Source: Rhodocyclaceae bacterium UBA2346 (lineage in GTDB: Bacteria; Pseudomonadota; Gammaproteobacteria; Burkholderiales; Rhodocyclaceae). From it: a DNA stretch of 47,133 nt. The stretch lies in contig DDUE01000023.1 in NCBI GenBank assembly GCA_002344625.1, forward strand, positions 1 through 47,133, given 5' to 3'. How positions within the stretch are numbered: the first letter of the stretch is position 1; every line of letters starts with the position of its first letter. A program made the position numbers and the translations under genes. Shown in pieces: positions 26,802 to 33,304 of the stretch. The notes below the pieces were generated by a model that was not told where the DNA came from, searched no databases, and worked only from the letters and a program-made list of their open reading frames with translations.

Positions 26802-26814
26802 TAATGATTCACAA

Positions 26815-27192
26815 GGGGCCGACCTGGCTTCGACGTGGGTGGTGAAGCAGCGCAGTGCATACCGAGGGCCAGTGACCTCGTAAATCCATCTGGAAAACTA
26901 CAAACGCCAACGACGAGCGTTTCGCTCTAGCCGCTTAATACCGGTTAGCGCTGCACCGGCAGGTCTCTGGGCCGGGTGGTCTTAGCGCAAGCTGAGCCGC
27001 TGCAGTGTCATTCACAGGGAATCGCGAGCAGCGCTGGGTTACTTGGTGTTGCAGCTAAAGGTTAGGTAACTCGCCCCTTGCCGGCCTGCCGGGCGGCTAA
27101 GCCGGGGGTTAAACCCAAATAGCCAGGCTAAGTATGTAGATCTGTCTGTGGATGACTTGCGGACGGGGGTTCGATTCCCCCCGGCTCCACCA
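26815..27192 (+). ncRNA. ssrA: Transfer-messenger RNA (tmRNA)
   Basis: The 378-nt one-piece tmRNA begins GGGGCCGACCTGGCTTCGAC. It ends in the T-arm GGGGGTTCGATTCCCCCC followed by GGCTCCACCA, and the terminal GGGGCC/GGCTCC pair forms the acceptor stem with an encoded CCA. The tag frame at 26906-26938 reads ANDERFALAA and then TAA, after the resume region TGGAAAACTACAAAC. tmRNA rescues stalled ribosomes with SmpB and tags the peptide for proteolysis. Its 3' end is a frequent integration site, and an accessory island starts immediately downstream. Confidence 0.98.
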
Positions 27193-27198
27193 ATCACT

Positions 27199-27232
27199 AA
27201 AATCCCAACCCTTATCCGGTTGGGATTTTTTT
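27199..27232 (+). terminator. Rho-independent terminator after ssrA
   Basis: AATCCCAACC pairs with GGTTGGGATT around the loop CTTATCC, followed by seven Ts. It starts 7 nt after the CCA end of tmRNA. It may belong to the integrated element rather than to the ancestral locus (see the second CCACCA-terminator at 32377-32446). Confidence 0.92.
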
Positions 27233-27524
27233 GCCCGTTCCCCCAGTGTTGGCGCGGTTTCCGGCCTTGTCCTCTTGAGCATGTCACAGGGAATACAACG
27301 AAGAGAGACCCAAGAAATCACTCGGCGGATTGACCCCAGCAGCCTATGCCAAATCACTCACCTAGAAATCAGGTAAATTACTCTTGAACTCTAAAGCCTA
27401 CTGCCACTGAAAACGGGGGGGACGTCGGCGCGCTCTCGAAAACTCCAGTCAATCCTTTCAAGTCGCTCTTGAGTTGATAAAACGCGGGGAGCAGTTGCTC
27501 GGAACCCGCCATCCAGTGATTCTT
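27233..27524. other. Gene-free left edge of the island
   Basis: The stretch between the ssrA terminator and the RHH gene contains no frame with convincing coding character. No integrase fragment, tRNA or repeat was recognised. Its base composition looks less GC-rich than the flanking core genes. Confidence 0.5.
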
Positions 27525-27776
27525 TCAAAGTGACTTCCATTTTTCCTCTTGTCCATCTGGCTGCGCGTTGTTCTCAGTGGGCTGCTCAGCTTTGTCAGCA
27601 CCTATGCGCTTGGGTAGAAGCAACGACAATTGCCCCCCTTCTTCCAAATACGCCTCAGCGTTCCTCAGGAACCATTTCTTAAGCGACATCCCCTCCCTTG
27701 CGAGCGCAGCATAGAGTTGCCGCTTAACGTCCGGCTCGACCTCAATGACTATGCGACCGCTGCTACCGATGCTCAT
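27525..27776 (-). CDS. Ribbon-helix-helix (CopG/Arc-type) DNA-binding protein
   Basis: The 83-residue protein has a short strand RIVIEVEPDVKRQ followed by two helices (LYAALAREGMSLKKWFLRNA), the pattern of ribbon-helix-helix repressors at about residues 8-47. The tail is polar and low in complexity. It is divergent from the PLD-nuclease gene set. A perfect 9-bp inverted repeat in the gap (27793-27820) is a likely operator, so the protein may repress itself and that gene set. No partner toxin lies on its own strand. No clear ribosome binding site precedes the ATG. Confidence 0.7.
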   Translation of the reverse strand: MSIGSSGRIVIEVEPDVKRQLYAALAREGMSLKKWFLRNAEAYLEEGGQLSLLLPKRIGADKAEQPTENNAQPDGQEEKWKSL

Positions 27777-27792
27777 GGGGGAGTTCGTGACA

Positions 27793-27820
27793 ATGTAATG
27801 TGATGAATGTTACATTACAT
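27793..27820. promoter_or_regulatory. Operator-like inverted repeat between RHH gene and island genes
   Basis: ATGTAATGT (27793-27801) and ACATTACAT (27812-27820) are perfect 9-bp reverse complements with a 10-nt spacer, in the divergent gap. GTGACA at 27787 and TACATT at 27811 (18-nt spacing) make a weak plus-strand promoter, and the right arm would cover its -10. Binding by the RHH protein at 27525-27776 is inference. Confidence 0.6.
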
Positions 27821-27925
27821 CGGGAGGAATTGGAAGCCAAGGTCGCTCCCAACTGCTGCTGGCAGCCGGAGACTTGGCGTAGCGCCTGCCTGCGCTTTCA
27901 ACCTACGAACGTCACTGGGGATGCT

Positions 27926-28159
27926 ATGGCCCTTTATTCAGAACAAGACACAAGCAAGGTCTGCCGATGCTTTCCGAGCCAACAGCCTCCACCGCGACGG
28001 CTCGCTGCTGCATGGCGACCTGACGTGCTGGATTTGATCCACAAGGCCTTCGTTGCCACACACGACGAAGGCGACCGGACGTTCATCGACAAGTTGTGCT
28101 ACCGGCTCAGTCGAACCCTCGGAGGGGTCTTCACCTTCTGTGCACCAGGGGCAATATGA
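27926..28159 (+). pseudogene. Short ORF, possible remnant of a McrB-like AAA ATPase N-terminus
   Basis: The ATG at 27926 has GGGGA 5 nt upstream and gives a 77-residue product. Its TGA overlaps the ATG of the next gene (ATGA at 28156), typical of an operon gene. The part RPDVLDLIHKAFVATHDEGDRTFIDKL recalls the N-terminal helical region of some McrB-like AAA ATPases. The expected preceding block, ADAFRANSLHRDGSLL, is found in the next frame (about 27970-28017), as if a frameshift separates them. No ATPase core follows. The family likeness is from memory and needs a profile search; it could instead be an intact small gene. Confidence 0.4.
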
Positions 28160-29778
28160 CGGTGATCGCCAAAGCCCTTCAAGCCCCCGAATGGATCAGC
28201 AGCGGCGCGACCATCACTGGCGGACTGGACCTGCTTGGTCTGAGACTCCCTGTCCAGACGATCGGAGGCACGCTTCTTGATGGCGTCACCACGGTTACCC
28301 CGTCGGTCCGGTACCTCGCGTTTCGAGCTTGGCTGATTCATCGATATGGTCAACGCGGAGGAGCTGATAGCTGGCAGACGTTCACCGAGTTCGCGTCGCG
28401 TGTCGAATCCGCGCTGGTACTCGGAAACCTCATCGAAGATCCGTCGATCGGCGGACTCATCGGGTCCGATCAGGCACTCGAACGTCTTGCCTTTGGTAAT
28501 ACCCAAGTTCAGCTCTCGAGTCTGGTCAAATCGCCAGCGTCAACGATCTACACAGGCCCATCTGACCAACTCGGCATCAGCAAGAGCCGAGGCAACTGGG
28601 TACCTGCGCTTGTCATGGAGCGGGGACTTCCTCTCGCCAAGGCCGTGGATCAACGACTGACGACAGCCCCACTTATCGAGCGACTGATTTTTGACGATGA
28701 CCTGGGCGCAGCTTCGGTTGACGACCTACGCGAGCTCGGTAGCAAGGTGAGGATCGATCAGATTCCCGATGAAGAAAGGGAGCTTCTGCTCGCTGCGATC
28801 ATGCCGTCCGCGCCACGACCGACGGAGCGGAACCGGATCAGGACCTATGCAGCGCTTCTCGCGATGGCGGCTCAGCAGAGGTCGGCACCGAACGAGGGGA
28901 AATTCTTCGACGCCGCGTGCTCACCCGACCGTTTCGGCGAGCCGCTCGTTGACCAAGTTGCAGACGGCTGGGTGACGTATTGTGTGCGGGATGCCATTGC
29001 GGTGACTCAGGAGGGCGTACTCGCCGCCGTGATGAGCGAGGTGCTGGGCCAACCCGATGGCGGGCTCTCTGGCGTGGAGCGGCGCGTCGTCATCGAAGCA
29101 CTCATGGAACGCGTCGAAGAGCACGACTCGGCGCTGCGCGACCTAAATCTACTGTCGTCCGGCGAATCCGTGGCGGATTTGACGTTCAGAGCTTTGGAGG
29201 AACGCCTGCGTTTACGGCTCTTCGTCGCTGGCGCAGCGCCTGGCGTGATGAGATGGCCTGACAGTCTTGTTGAGCCCCTGCTGTACCGGCGCGCGCTGAA
29301 ATCTGGCGCAGGTGCCCTAACGCTGACAGTCGTCGCTTGGGTCATGGCAGCAATACGCGTCGGCAACGCTGTGCGCGAGGATAAGCAAGAGTTCCGAAGT
29401 CTGTCGCACCAGGGACGGCGGCGACAGGGATTGCGCGAGGTCGTGCTCCCGGAGCTGGAGCGTTTCCGGCGTGAGGATCGCCCCCTGCGCGACGTCGTGG
29501 CGGAAATGGCGGTTCGTACGGTTCAACAGCATCTGCAGATCACATGGTCTCGCCTGCAGGTTGATCTCAGACGCGACGTAGCGTTGCTGACCGCTGAGGG
29601 AAACAAGTGGTTCGCTCGCCGCAAGGGTTTCGTCGCCGGCCGCACAGCATCTCGCATCCAGCAAGCACTCGGGTGGCTCCACCAGCTCAAGCTGATCGAC
29701 GCTAACGGAATCACCGCCGACGGTGCGGTCGTTCTGCAAAGCGTACTCGCCACCTTGGCTGAAGGGGATACGGCATGA
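28156..29778 (+). CDS. Unknown island protein B (540 aa)
   Basis: I do not recognise this family with certainty. The N-terminus has GGTLLDGVTTVTPSVRYLAF followed by RAWLIHRYG (residues 38-65). This resembles the 'LLPG-TNVT-R-RYY-F-WLL' segment of several uncharacterised defence-island proteins. The middle is mainly helical. The C-terminus (about 480-535, ASRIQQALGWLHQLKLIDAN and on) looks like a winged helix. No nuclease or ATPase motif is evident. ATG at 28156 has AGGGGC upstream and overlaps the previous stop; the frame's stop overlaps the start of the PLD gene (ATGA at 29775). It is thus translationally coupled on both sides and is probably an obligate partner of the nuclease. Confidence 0.75.
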   Translation: MTVIAKALQAPEWISSGATITGGLDLLGLRLPVQTIGGTLLDGVTTVTPSVRYLAFRAWLIHRYGQRGGADSWQTFTEFASRVESALVLGNLIEDPSIGGLIGSDQALERLAFGNTQVQLSSLVKSPASTIYTGPSDQLGISKSRGNWVPALVMERGLPLAKAVDQRLTTAPLIERLIFDDDLGAASVDDLRELGSKVRIDQIPDEERELLLAAIMPSAPRPTERNRIRTYAALLAMAAQQRSAPNEGKFFDAACSPDRFGEPLVDQVADGWVTYCVRDAIAVTQEGVLAAVMSEVLGQPDGGLSGVERRVVIEALMERVEEHDSALRDLNLLSSGESVADLTFRALEERLRLRLFVAGAAPGVMRWPDSLVEPLLYRRALKSGAGALTLTVVAWVMAAIRVGNAVREDKQEFRSLSHQGRRRQGLREVVLPELERFRREDRPLRDVVAEMAVRTVQQHLQITWSRLQVDLRRDVALLTAEGNKWFARRKGFVAGRTASRIQQALGWLHQLKLIDANGITADGAVVLQSVLATLAEGDTA

Positions 29779-31994
29779 ATCCCCGCCTGTTTTGCCGTGA
29801 GCGCGCGTATCACAAGGCGCTCCTGCTGACCTATTCGTTTGATCCGATCTTCTTCGAGCAGGTCGTTCTTCCCGATCTGTGGGCCGGTCGTTCCAGCGAC
29901 ATCTTGGTCATTGGCGACAGGGGTGAGATCGACACCTCCTTCCAGTCCGCTGCGGGGCAACTTTGGAATCTCGGTAAGCAATACCTGCTTGCTGGGGCTG
30001 ATGTCGCTGGAGCATTTCACCCGAAGGTCTTCGTTCGGCTGGGTCCGAAAGACGGCATCGTCATGGTTGGCAGCGGGAACATCACGAGTTCAGGGTGGGG
30101 CGGCAACCAGGAGTTGGGTGCTGCGTGGATGGTTGGCCCAGACCATATCGACAAAGGCGGTTGGCTACCCCCCTTCTTCGACGATGTGCTGACGTGGTGC
30201 CAAGGGGATCTTGAGCGTGACGCCGTTCGTCGATTCAAGGATGTTCCGTGGCTGAGTTTGACCCCGGCCGACGCCAACAAAACCAGTCCCCTAATGCATA
30301 ACAGGGGAACAAGATCCCTCGCCACAGAACTGGCCCGACGCTGGTCAGGTCGACGATTCGATGAGGTCAAGATCCTGACAGGATCGACTGACGAGTCCGG
30401 AGCGTTCCTGCGTTGGGCGCAGACGACGTTCGGCGTCACACGGGCTACCATCGCGTTGACGCCCGCATCTGCGAGCTTTGTGGCGGGAAAGCTGGTTGAT
30501 CTGCCACTGGAGCTACGCTTGATCGAGGCACCAGCAGACCGCCCGTTGCATGCCAAGTTCTATTGGTTCGAGGGAGCTGATGGTCCTGCGGCGTTAATGG
30601 GTTCCGCGAACTGTTCGGCCGCCGCATGGCTCCTCGCGCCAGAAAACGCTGGCAATGTTGAGTCCATCGTCGCTTACGACCGACCAGACGCTCAAGACTT
30701 CGAATCGGCATTGCGGCTGTTTGCGGTTCCCGGACAGGCGCCAGCCGACATCCTGGTTCCGCGCACTATCCACGACCAGGCGCCGACAGCCCACCAAGCA
30801 TTGTTCAGGATCAGGAGTCTGCAGTGGAGCAACGCGTCGCGTTGCCTGGTCGCCGAGATCTTCCCCGCGCCGGATCCTGCCGCGCAGGTTGGCGTCCATC
30901 TAGGCGAGCACGTATTGCCAATGGAGCGGGTGCACGGGCCAAAGGCTCTATGGATGTGCGAGATCACCGGAGGGCTGGACGCAGCGACCATGTTTGCATC
31001 GGTCATCGTGACCCTGGGGGCCGACTCTTGGACGACGGGCTCCCGGTGGATCGACGACCTCGCCGCGCTCGAACATGCCAGTCACTCGGCGAGGCTTCTG
31101 GAGCCGTTCAAGGCGCTGGACCGTAGTACGAGCTCGGCCGAGCAGCGCCAGATGCTCGATGAGTTGCAGGAAGTGGCGCAGACCCTCTTCAACGACCCGG
31201 CATCTTTCCGTGATCCTGGATTCGGCGGGAGTGAACGCAAGAAGAGTGACGGACCTGCGGAGCCCGTCAATCCGAATGACCTACTCGTTCACCTCGATGA
31301 TTCGCCAGAGGGGCTGCCTCACTTCGCGTCTGCACAGCAGGGGTCGTTGTCACTGACGGGAATTCTTCGTCTGCTGTTCGAAGCAGAGACAGAAGAAGGT
31401 CGAACGCCCGCTGCAGCCGGTGACGAGGACATCGATGAAGGGCAGATGCAGGACACGCCGCCCCCGCCGAAGCCAACCGACCAGGAAGATCCGGCCGATG
31501 CTGCCACCGACAGTACGGTCATCGAGGCGCGGTTCCGCGAGCGGCTAGCGACGCAGATCAACACGTTCTTGACGGAAATGTCGGCAACTGATTTCGCTGC
31601 GCGCTGCACTGCCACGCAGATGGTGCAGGCGGTCGCTTTCCCGTTGGCTGTCTCATTGCGGGGACGCAGCAAGGGTTGGGTCCCCGATGAACTCGCCGAG
31701 AGGTGGGCGCTCGAAGTCTTTTCGATCCTGTTTCGGGGCCAGGGGCCGGGGGCTGGTGGACTCCTGCGTGCCGTGGAACACCGATATGTCGAGAACGGCC
31801 AGAGGGACACCTTTGATGATGTGCTCGGCGACGGAACGCTGTGGCTGGTCTTAGTCGCTACGCTGGGAGGCACAAGCTGGCATGGCGTCGGCACCGACAT
31901 CGACAAGGCGGTCGCGCTCAGGGAAGTGTTCTCCGCGCCCCAACTGCTTGCCTCGGCGACGTCTGGCCGCGTCACTGGCTCGGCTGCTGGGTGA
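29775..31994 (+). CDS. PLD-like nuclease with two HxK motifs (739 aa)
   Basis: Two phospholipase-D-type half sites are visible: FHPKVFV with GSGNITSSGWGGNQELG (His82, Lys84, residues 99-115), and LHAKFYW with GSANCSAAAW (His259, Lys261, residues 276-285). Together they would form one active site, as in PLD-superfamily nucleases. The N-terminus (KALLLTYSFDPIFFEQVVLP) is typical of such proteins in defence loci. An acidic/proline linker (about 535-580) leads to a helical C-terminal domain of unknown family. No helicase motif is present, unlike most known PLD-helicase systems. It is coupled to the 540-residue protein by ATGA. Nucleic-acid cleavage is inferred from the motifs. Confidence 0.82.
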   Translation: MNPRLFCRERAYHKALLLTYSFDPIFFEQVVLPDLWAGRSSDILVIGDRGEIDTSFQSAAGQLWNLGKQYLLAGADVAGAFHPKVFVRLGPKDGIVMVGSGNITSSGWGGNQELGAAWMVGPDHIDKGGWLPPFFDDVLTWCQGDLERDAVRRFKDVPWLSLTPADANKTSPLMHNRGTRSLATELARRWSGRRFDEVKILTGSTDESGAFLRWAQTTFGVTRATIALTPASASFVAGKLVDLPLELRLIEAPADRPLHAKFYWFEGADGPAALMGSANCSAAAWLLAPENAGNVESIVAYDRPDAQDFESALRLFAVPGQAPADILVPRTIHDQAPTAHQALFRIRSLQWSNASRCLVAEIFPAPDPAAQVGVHLGEHVLPMERVHGPKALWMCEITGGLDAATMFASVIVTLGADSWTTGSRWIDDLAALEHASHSARLLEPFKALDRSTSSAEQRQMLDELQEVAQTLFNDPASFRDPGFGGSERKKSDGPAEPVNPNDLLVHLDDSPEGLPHFASAQQGSLSLTGILRLLFEAETEEGRTPAAAGDEDIDEGQMQDTPPPPKPTDQEDPADAATDSTVIEARFRERLATQINTFLTEMSATDFAARCTATQMVQAVAFPLAVSLRGRSKGWVPDELAERWALEVFSILFRGQGPGAGGLLRAVEHRYVENGQRDTFDDVLGDGTLWLVLVATLGGTSWHGVGTDIDKAVALREVFSAPQLLASATSGRVTGSAAG

Positions 31995-32283
31995 GATCGA
32001 GAGCACGCTACGGCCAGTGTGGGAGTCGGAGATGCGCGATCAAGGAGCGCGTGCAATCACCCACAAGCAGGGTGACCTACTTTGGCGGGATAAGGTGGGA
32101 TGGGCGATATGCCTCGAAGAGGCTCAGGATCGCGCAGGCCAGCCGATCAAGGTCAGACTCAAGGGCGTCGAGAAAGCCGTGATGGCGGGCTTCTATGTCA
32201 ACGTTTCTGAGACTTGCAGCCGCAACGCAGTGCTGGCTCAACTCCTCGTGGCATTGAAACGCACGGTGACCGCAGACAAGTAG
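31882..32283 (+). CDS. Small unknown protein overlapping the PLD gene
   Basis: The frame runs 113 nt inside the 3' end of the PLD gene and 289 nt beyond it. The part outside the overlap (LGEIESTLRPVWESEMRDQG ... GFYVNVSETCSRNAVLAQLL) has normal coding character. The start is uncertain: the ATG at 31882 has GGAGG 11 nt upstream, giving 133 residues, but a TTG near 31949 or the ATG at 32032 are alternatives. It could also be the continuation of the PLD protein after a frameshift. No family is recognised. Confidence 0.55.
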   Translation: MASAPTSTRRSRSGKCSPRPNCLPRRRLAASLARLLGEIESTLRPVWESEMRDQGARAITHKQGDLLWRDKVGWAICLEEAQDRAGQPIKVRLKGVEKAVMAGFYVNVSETCSRNAVLAQLLVALKRTVTADK

Positions 32284-32376
32284 CAGCGATAAGGTAAGGC
32301 CGCCGCATCCATCCCAGCGGGCCAAATCATCGAATCCACGCCCTCAAGGCCAAGGCGTTACTATCTGGCTCGGCAA

Positions 32377-32410
32377 ACGGACGCGGGTTCGGTTCCGTGT
32401 TCCGCCACCA
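32377..32410 (+). repeat. Diverged copy of the ssrA 3' end (candidate att remnant)
   Basis: The 34 nt ending in CCACCA align without gaps to 27159-27192, the last 34 nt of ssrA, with 24 identities. CGGACG, GGGTTCG, TTCC and CCACCA are shared. The T-stem pairing is lost, so it is not a functional tRNA-like end. Like the real ssrA end, it is followed within a few bases by a terminator. This is the pattern left when an element inserts into the 3' end of ssrA and supplies a new end. Confidence 0.5.
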
Positions 32411-32415
32411 TATAC

Positions 32416-32446
32416 AAGGGCTCGGGACTTACCTCCGGGCCCTTTT
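32416..32446 (+). terminator. Terminator after the ssrA-like 3' remnant
   Basis: AAGGGC-T-CGG pairs with CCG-G-GCCCTT (one T-G wobble) around a 9-nt loop and is followed by TTCTTT. It lies 5 nt after CCACCA, mirroring the position of the ssrA terminator. It may be the original ssrA terminator, and it would also serve the island genes. Confidence 0.75.
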
Positions 32447-32480
32447 CTTTGTTGATCGCTCAATAGAATTGAATGGTAGC

Positions 32481-32523
32481 CGCGTTAACGCGCGACGCCG
32501 CTCAAGCAGTGTTGAGCGGCGTC
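32481..32523. repeat. Palindrome plus long hairpin beyond the phasin stop
   Basis: CGCGTTAACGCG (32481-32492) is a perfect 12-bp palindrome. Next to it GACGCCGCTCAA (32494-32505) and TTGAGCGGCGTC (32512-32523) form a perfect 12-bp stem with a 6-nt loop. Neither side has a T-run, so this is not a standard terminator. It may protect the phasin mRNA 3' end or be an island-boundary element. Confidence 0.6.
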
Positions 32524-32569
32524 GCCTATCTGACGGACTCTTATCCGCCAGCCTCCACACTTGTCGCGT

Positions 32570-33112
32570 TTACTTCTTCGCGCTGACGGCCTTGAGTGTC
32601 GCCGAGGTCGCGGCGGCCACATTGGCTTCGGCCGTTTCGGCAACCTGTTTCGCTGCCTTGGTTATGTTGTCGTAAACGGTGTTGGCTTGTTCGACAGCCG
32701 AACGTGCCGCAGCAAAAACCGGCTCCGACCCGGGAAGGGCCGACTTGGCGGCATTGTCGAGCGCAATCGCGAAATTCTTGTTCAGCTCCGCAATCTGGGC
32801 TTCGAACAGCTTCGACACTTCTTGCTGACCTTCGGCAGCAATCGCATAAACATTGCTGGCATAGGCGAATACCTTCTCGACGATCGGTTGCGCGAGCGTG
32901 GCGTGCAGATCGACCAACTCTTGCGGGTTCTTGGACGCCAGCAGGGTCTTGGTGCTGGCCGCGCTCTCCTCAAGCACGGAATGCGCCGTATTGAGGTTGA
33001 GGGTGGTCAGGCGCTCGGCGCGTGCAATGGTGCTGTTTGCAAGGCTGAGAACGGTCTCGACGTTGGCCTTGTTGGCGGCGACGAACTGTTCGGGCGTGGT
33101 GAAGGTGGTCAT
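32570..33112 (-). CDS. phaP: Phasin (PHA granule-associated protein)
   Basis: The 180-residue protein is helical, without Cys or a signal peptide. It follows the Phasin_2 pattern: TTPEQFVAANKANVETVLSL, ARAERLTTLNLNTAHSVLEE, then ASKNPQELVDLHATLAQPIVEKV and a Lys/Ala-rich end. Phasins coat polyhydroxyalkanoate granules, so the organism probably stores PHA. AAAGGAAG precedes the ATG at 33112. A consensus sigma-70 promoter lies about 90 nt upstream. Confidence 0.92.
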   Translation of the reverse strand: MTTFTTPEQFVAANKANVETVLSLANSTIARAERLTTLNLNTAHSVLEESAASTKTLLASKNPQELVDLHATLAQPIVEKVFAYASNVYAIAAEGQQEVSKLFEAQIAELNKNFAIALDNAAKSALPGSEPVFAAARSAVEQANTVYDNITKAAKQVAETAEANVAAATSATLKAVSAKK

Positions 33113-33189
33113 GGTCGGCTTCCTTTGTGAGAGTACATGAAGATCATTGTTTGCAGGCACAATCAATTTGTACAACTGGTAAATGTTGC

Positions 33190-33233
33190 GTTGCAGCATG
33201 ACTCGATTATAGTGGTCTGCAACAATCTGTCAA
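33190..33233 (-). promoter_or_regulatory. Phasin promoter with flanking GTTGCAG/CTGCAAC dyad
   Basis: On the minus strand TTGACA (33233-33228) and TATAAT (33211-33206), both perfect consensus, are spaced by 16 nt. GTTGCAG (33190-33196) and CTGCAAC (33217-33223) form an inverted repeat, with one arm in the spacer and one just downstream of the -10. PhaR-type repressors bind TGC-rich sites at phasin promoters in other PHA producers, so this is a candidate PhaR operator. Confidence 0.75.
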
Positions 33234-33304
33234 GAATTAATTGTGCACTGCAGCATTCATGCGTACCAAAGCCCGCCGACACCTCGATGGGTCGGCACGA
33301 TTGA

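Noticed and set aside
27039..27357. Minus-strand frames antisense to ssrA (containing GGAGGNRTPVRKSS-like sequence)
   Set aside because: This is the well-known false translation of the antisense of a tRNA-like 3' end; the locus is tmRNA plus its terminator.
27800..27925. Longer reading of the first island ORF from a GTG/ATG at 27800-27805
   Set aside because: These starts lie inside the inverted repeat/promoter region and have no ribosome binding site; the ATG at 27926 has one.
27233..32376. Integrase, transposase or CRISPR array in the island
   Set aside because: No frame shows tyrosine or serine recombinase or transposase motifs, and no regularly spaced repeats were seen.
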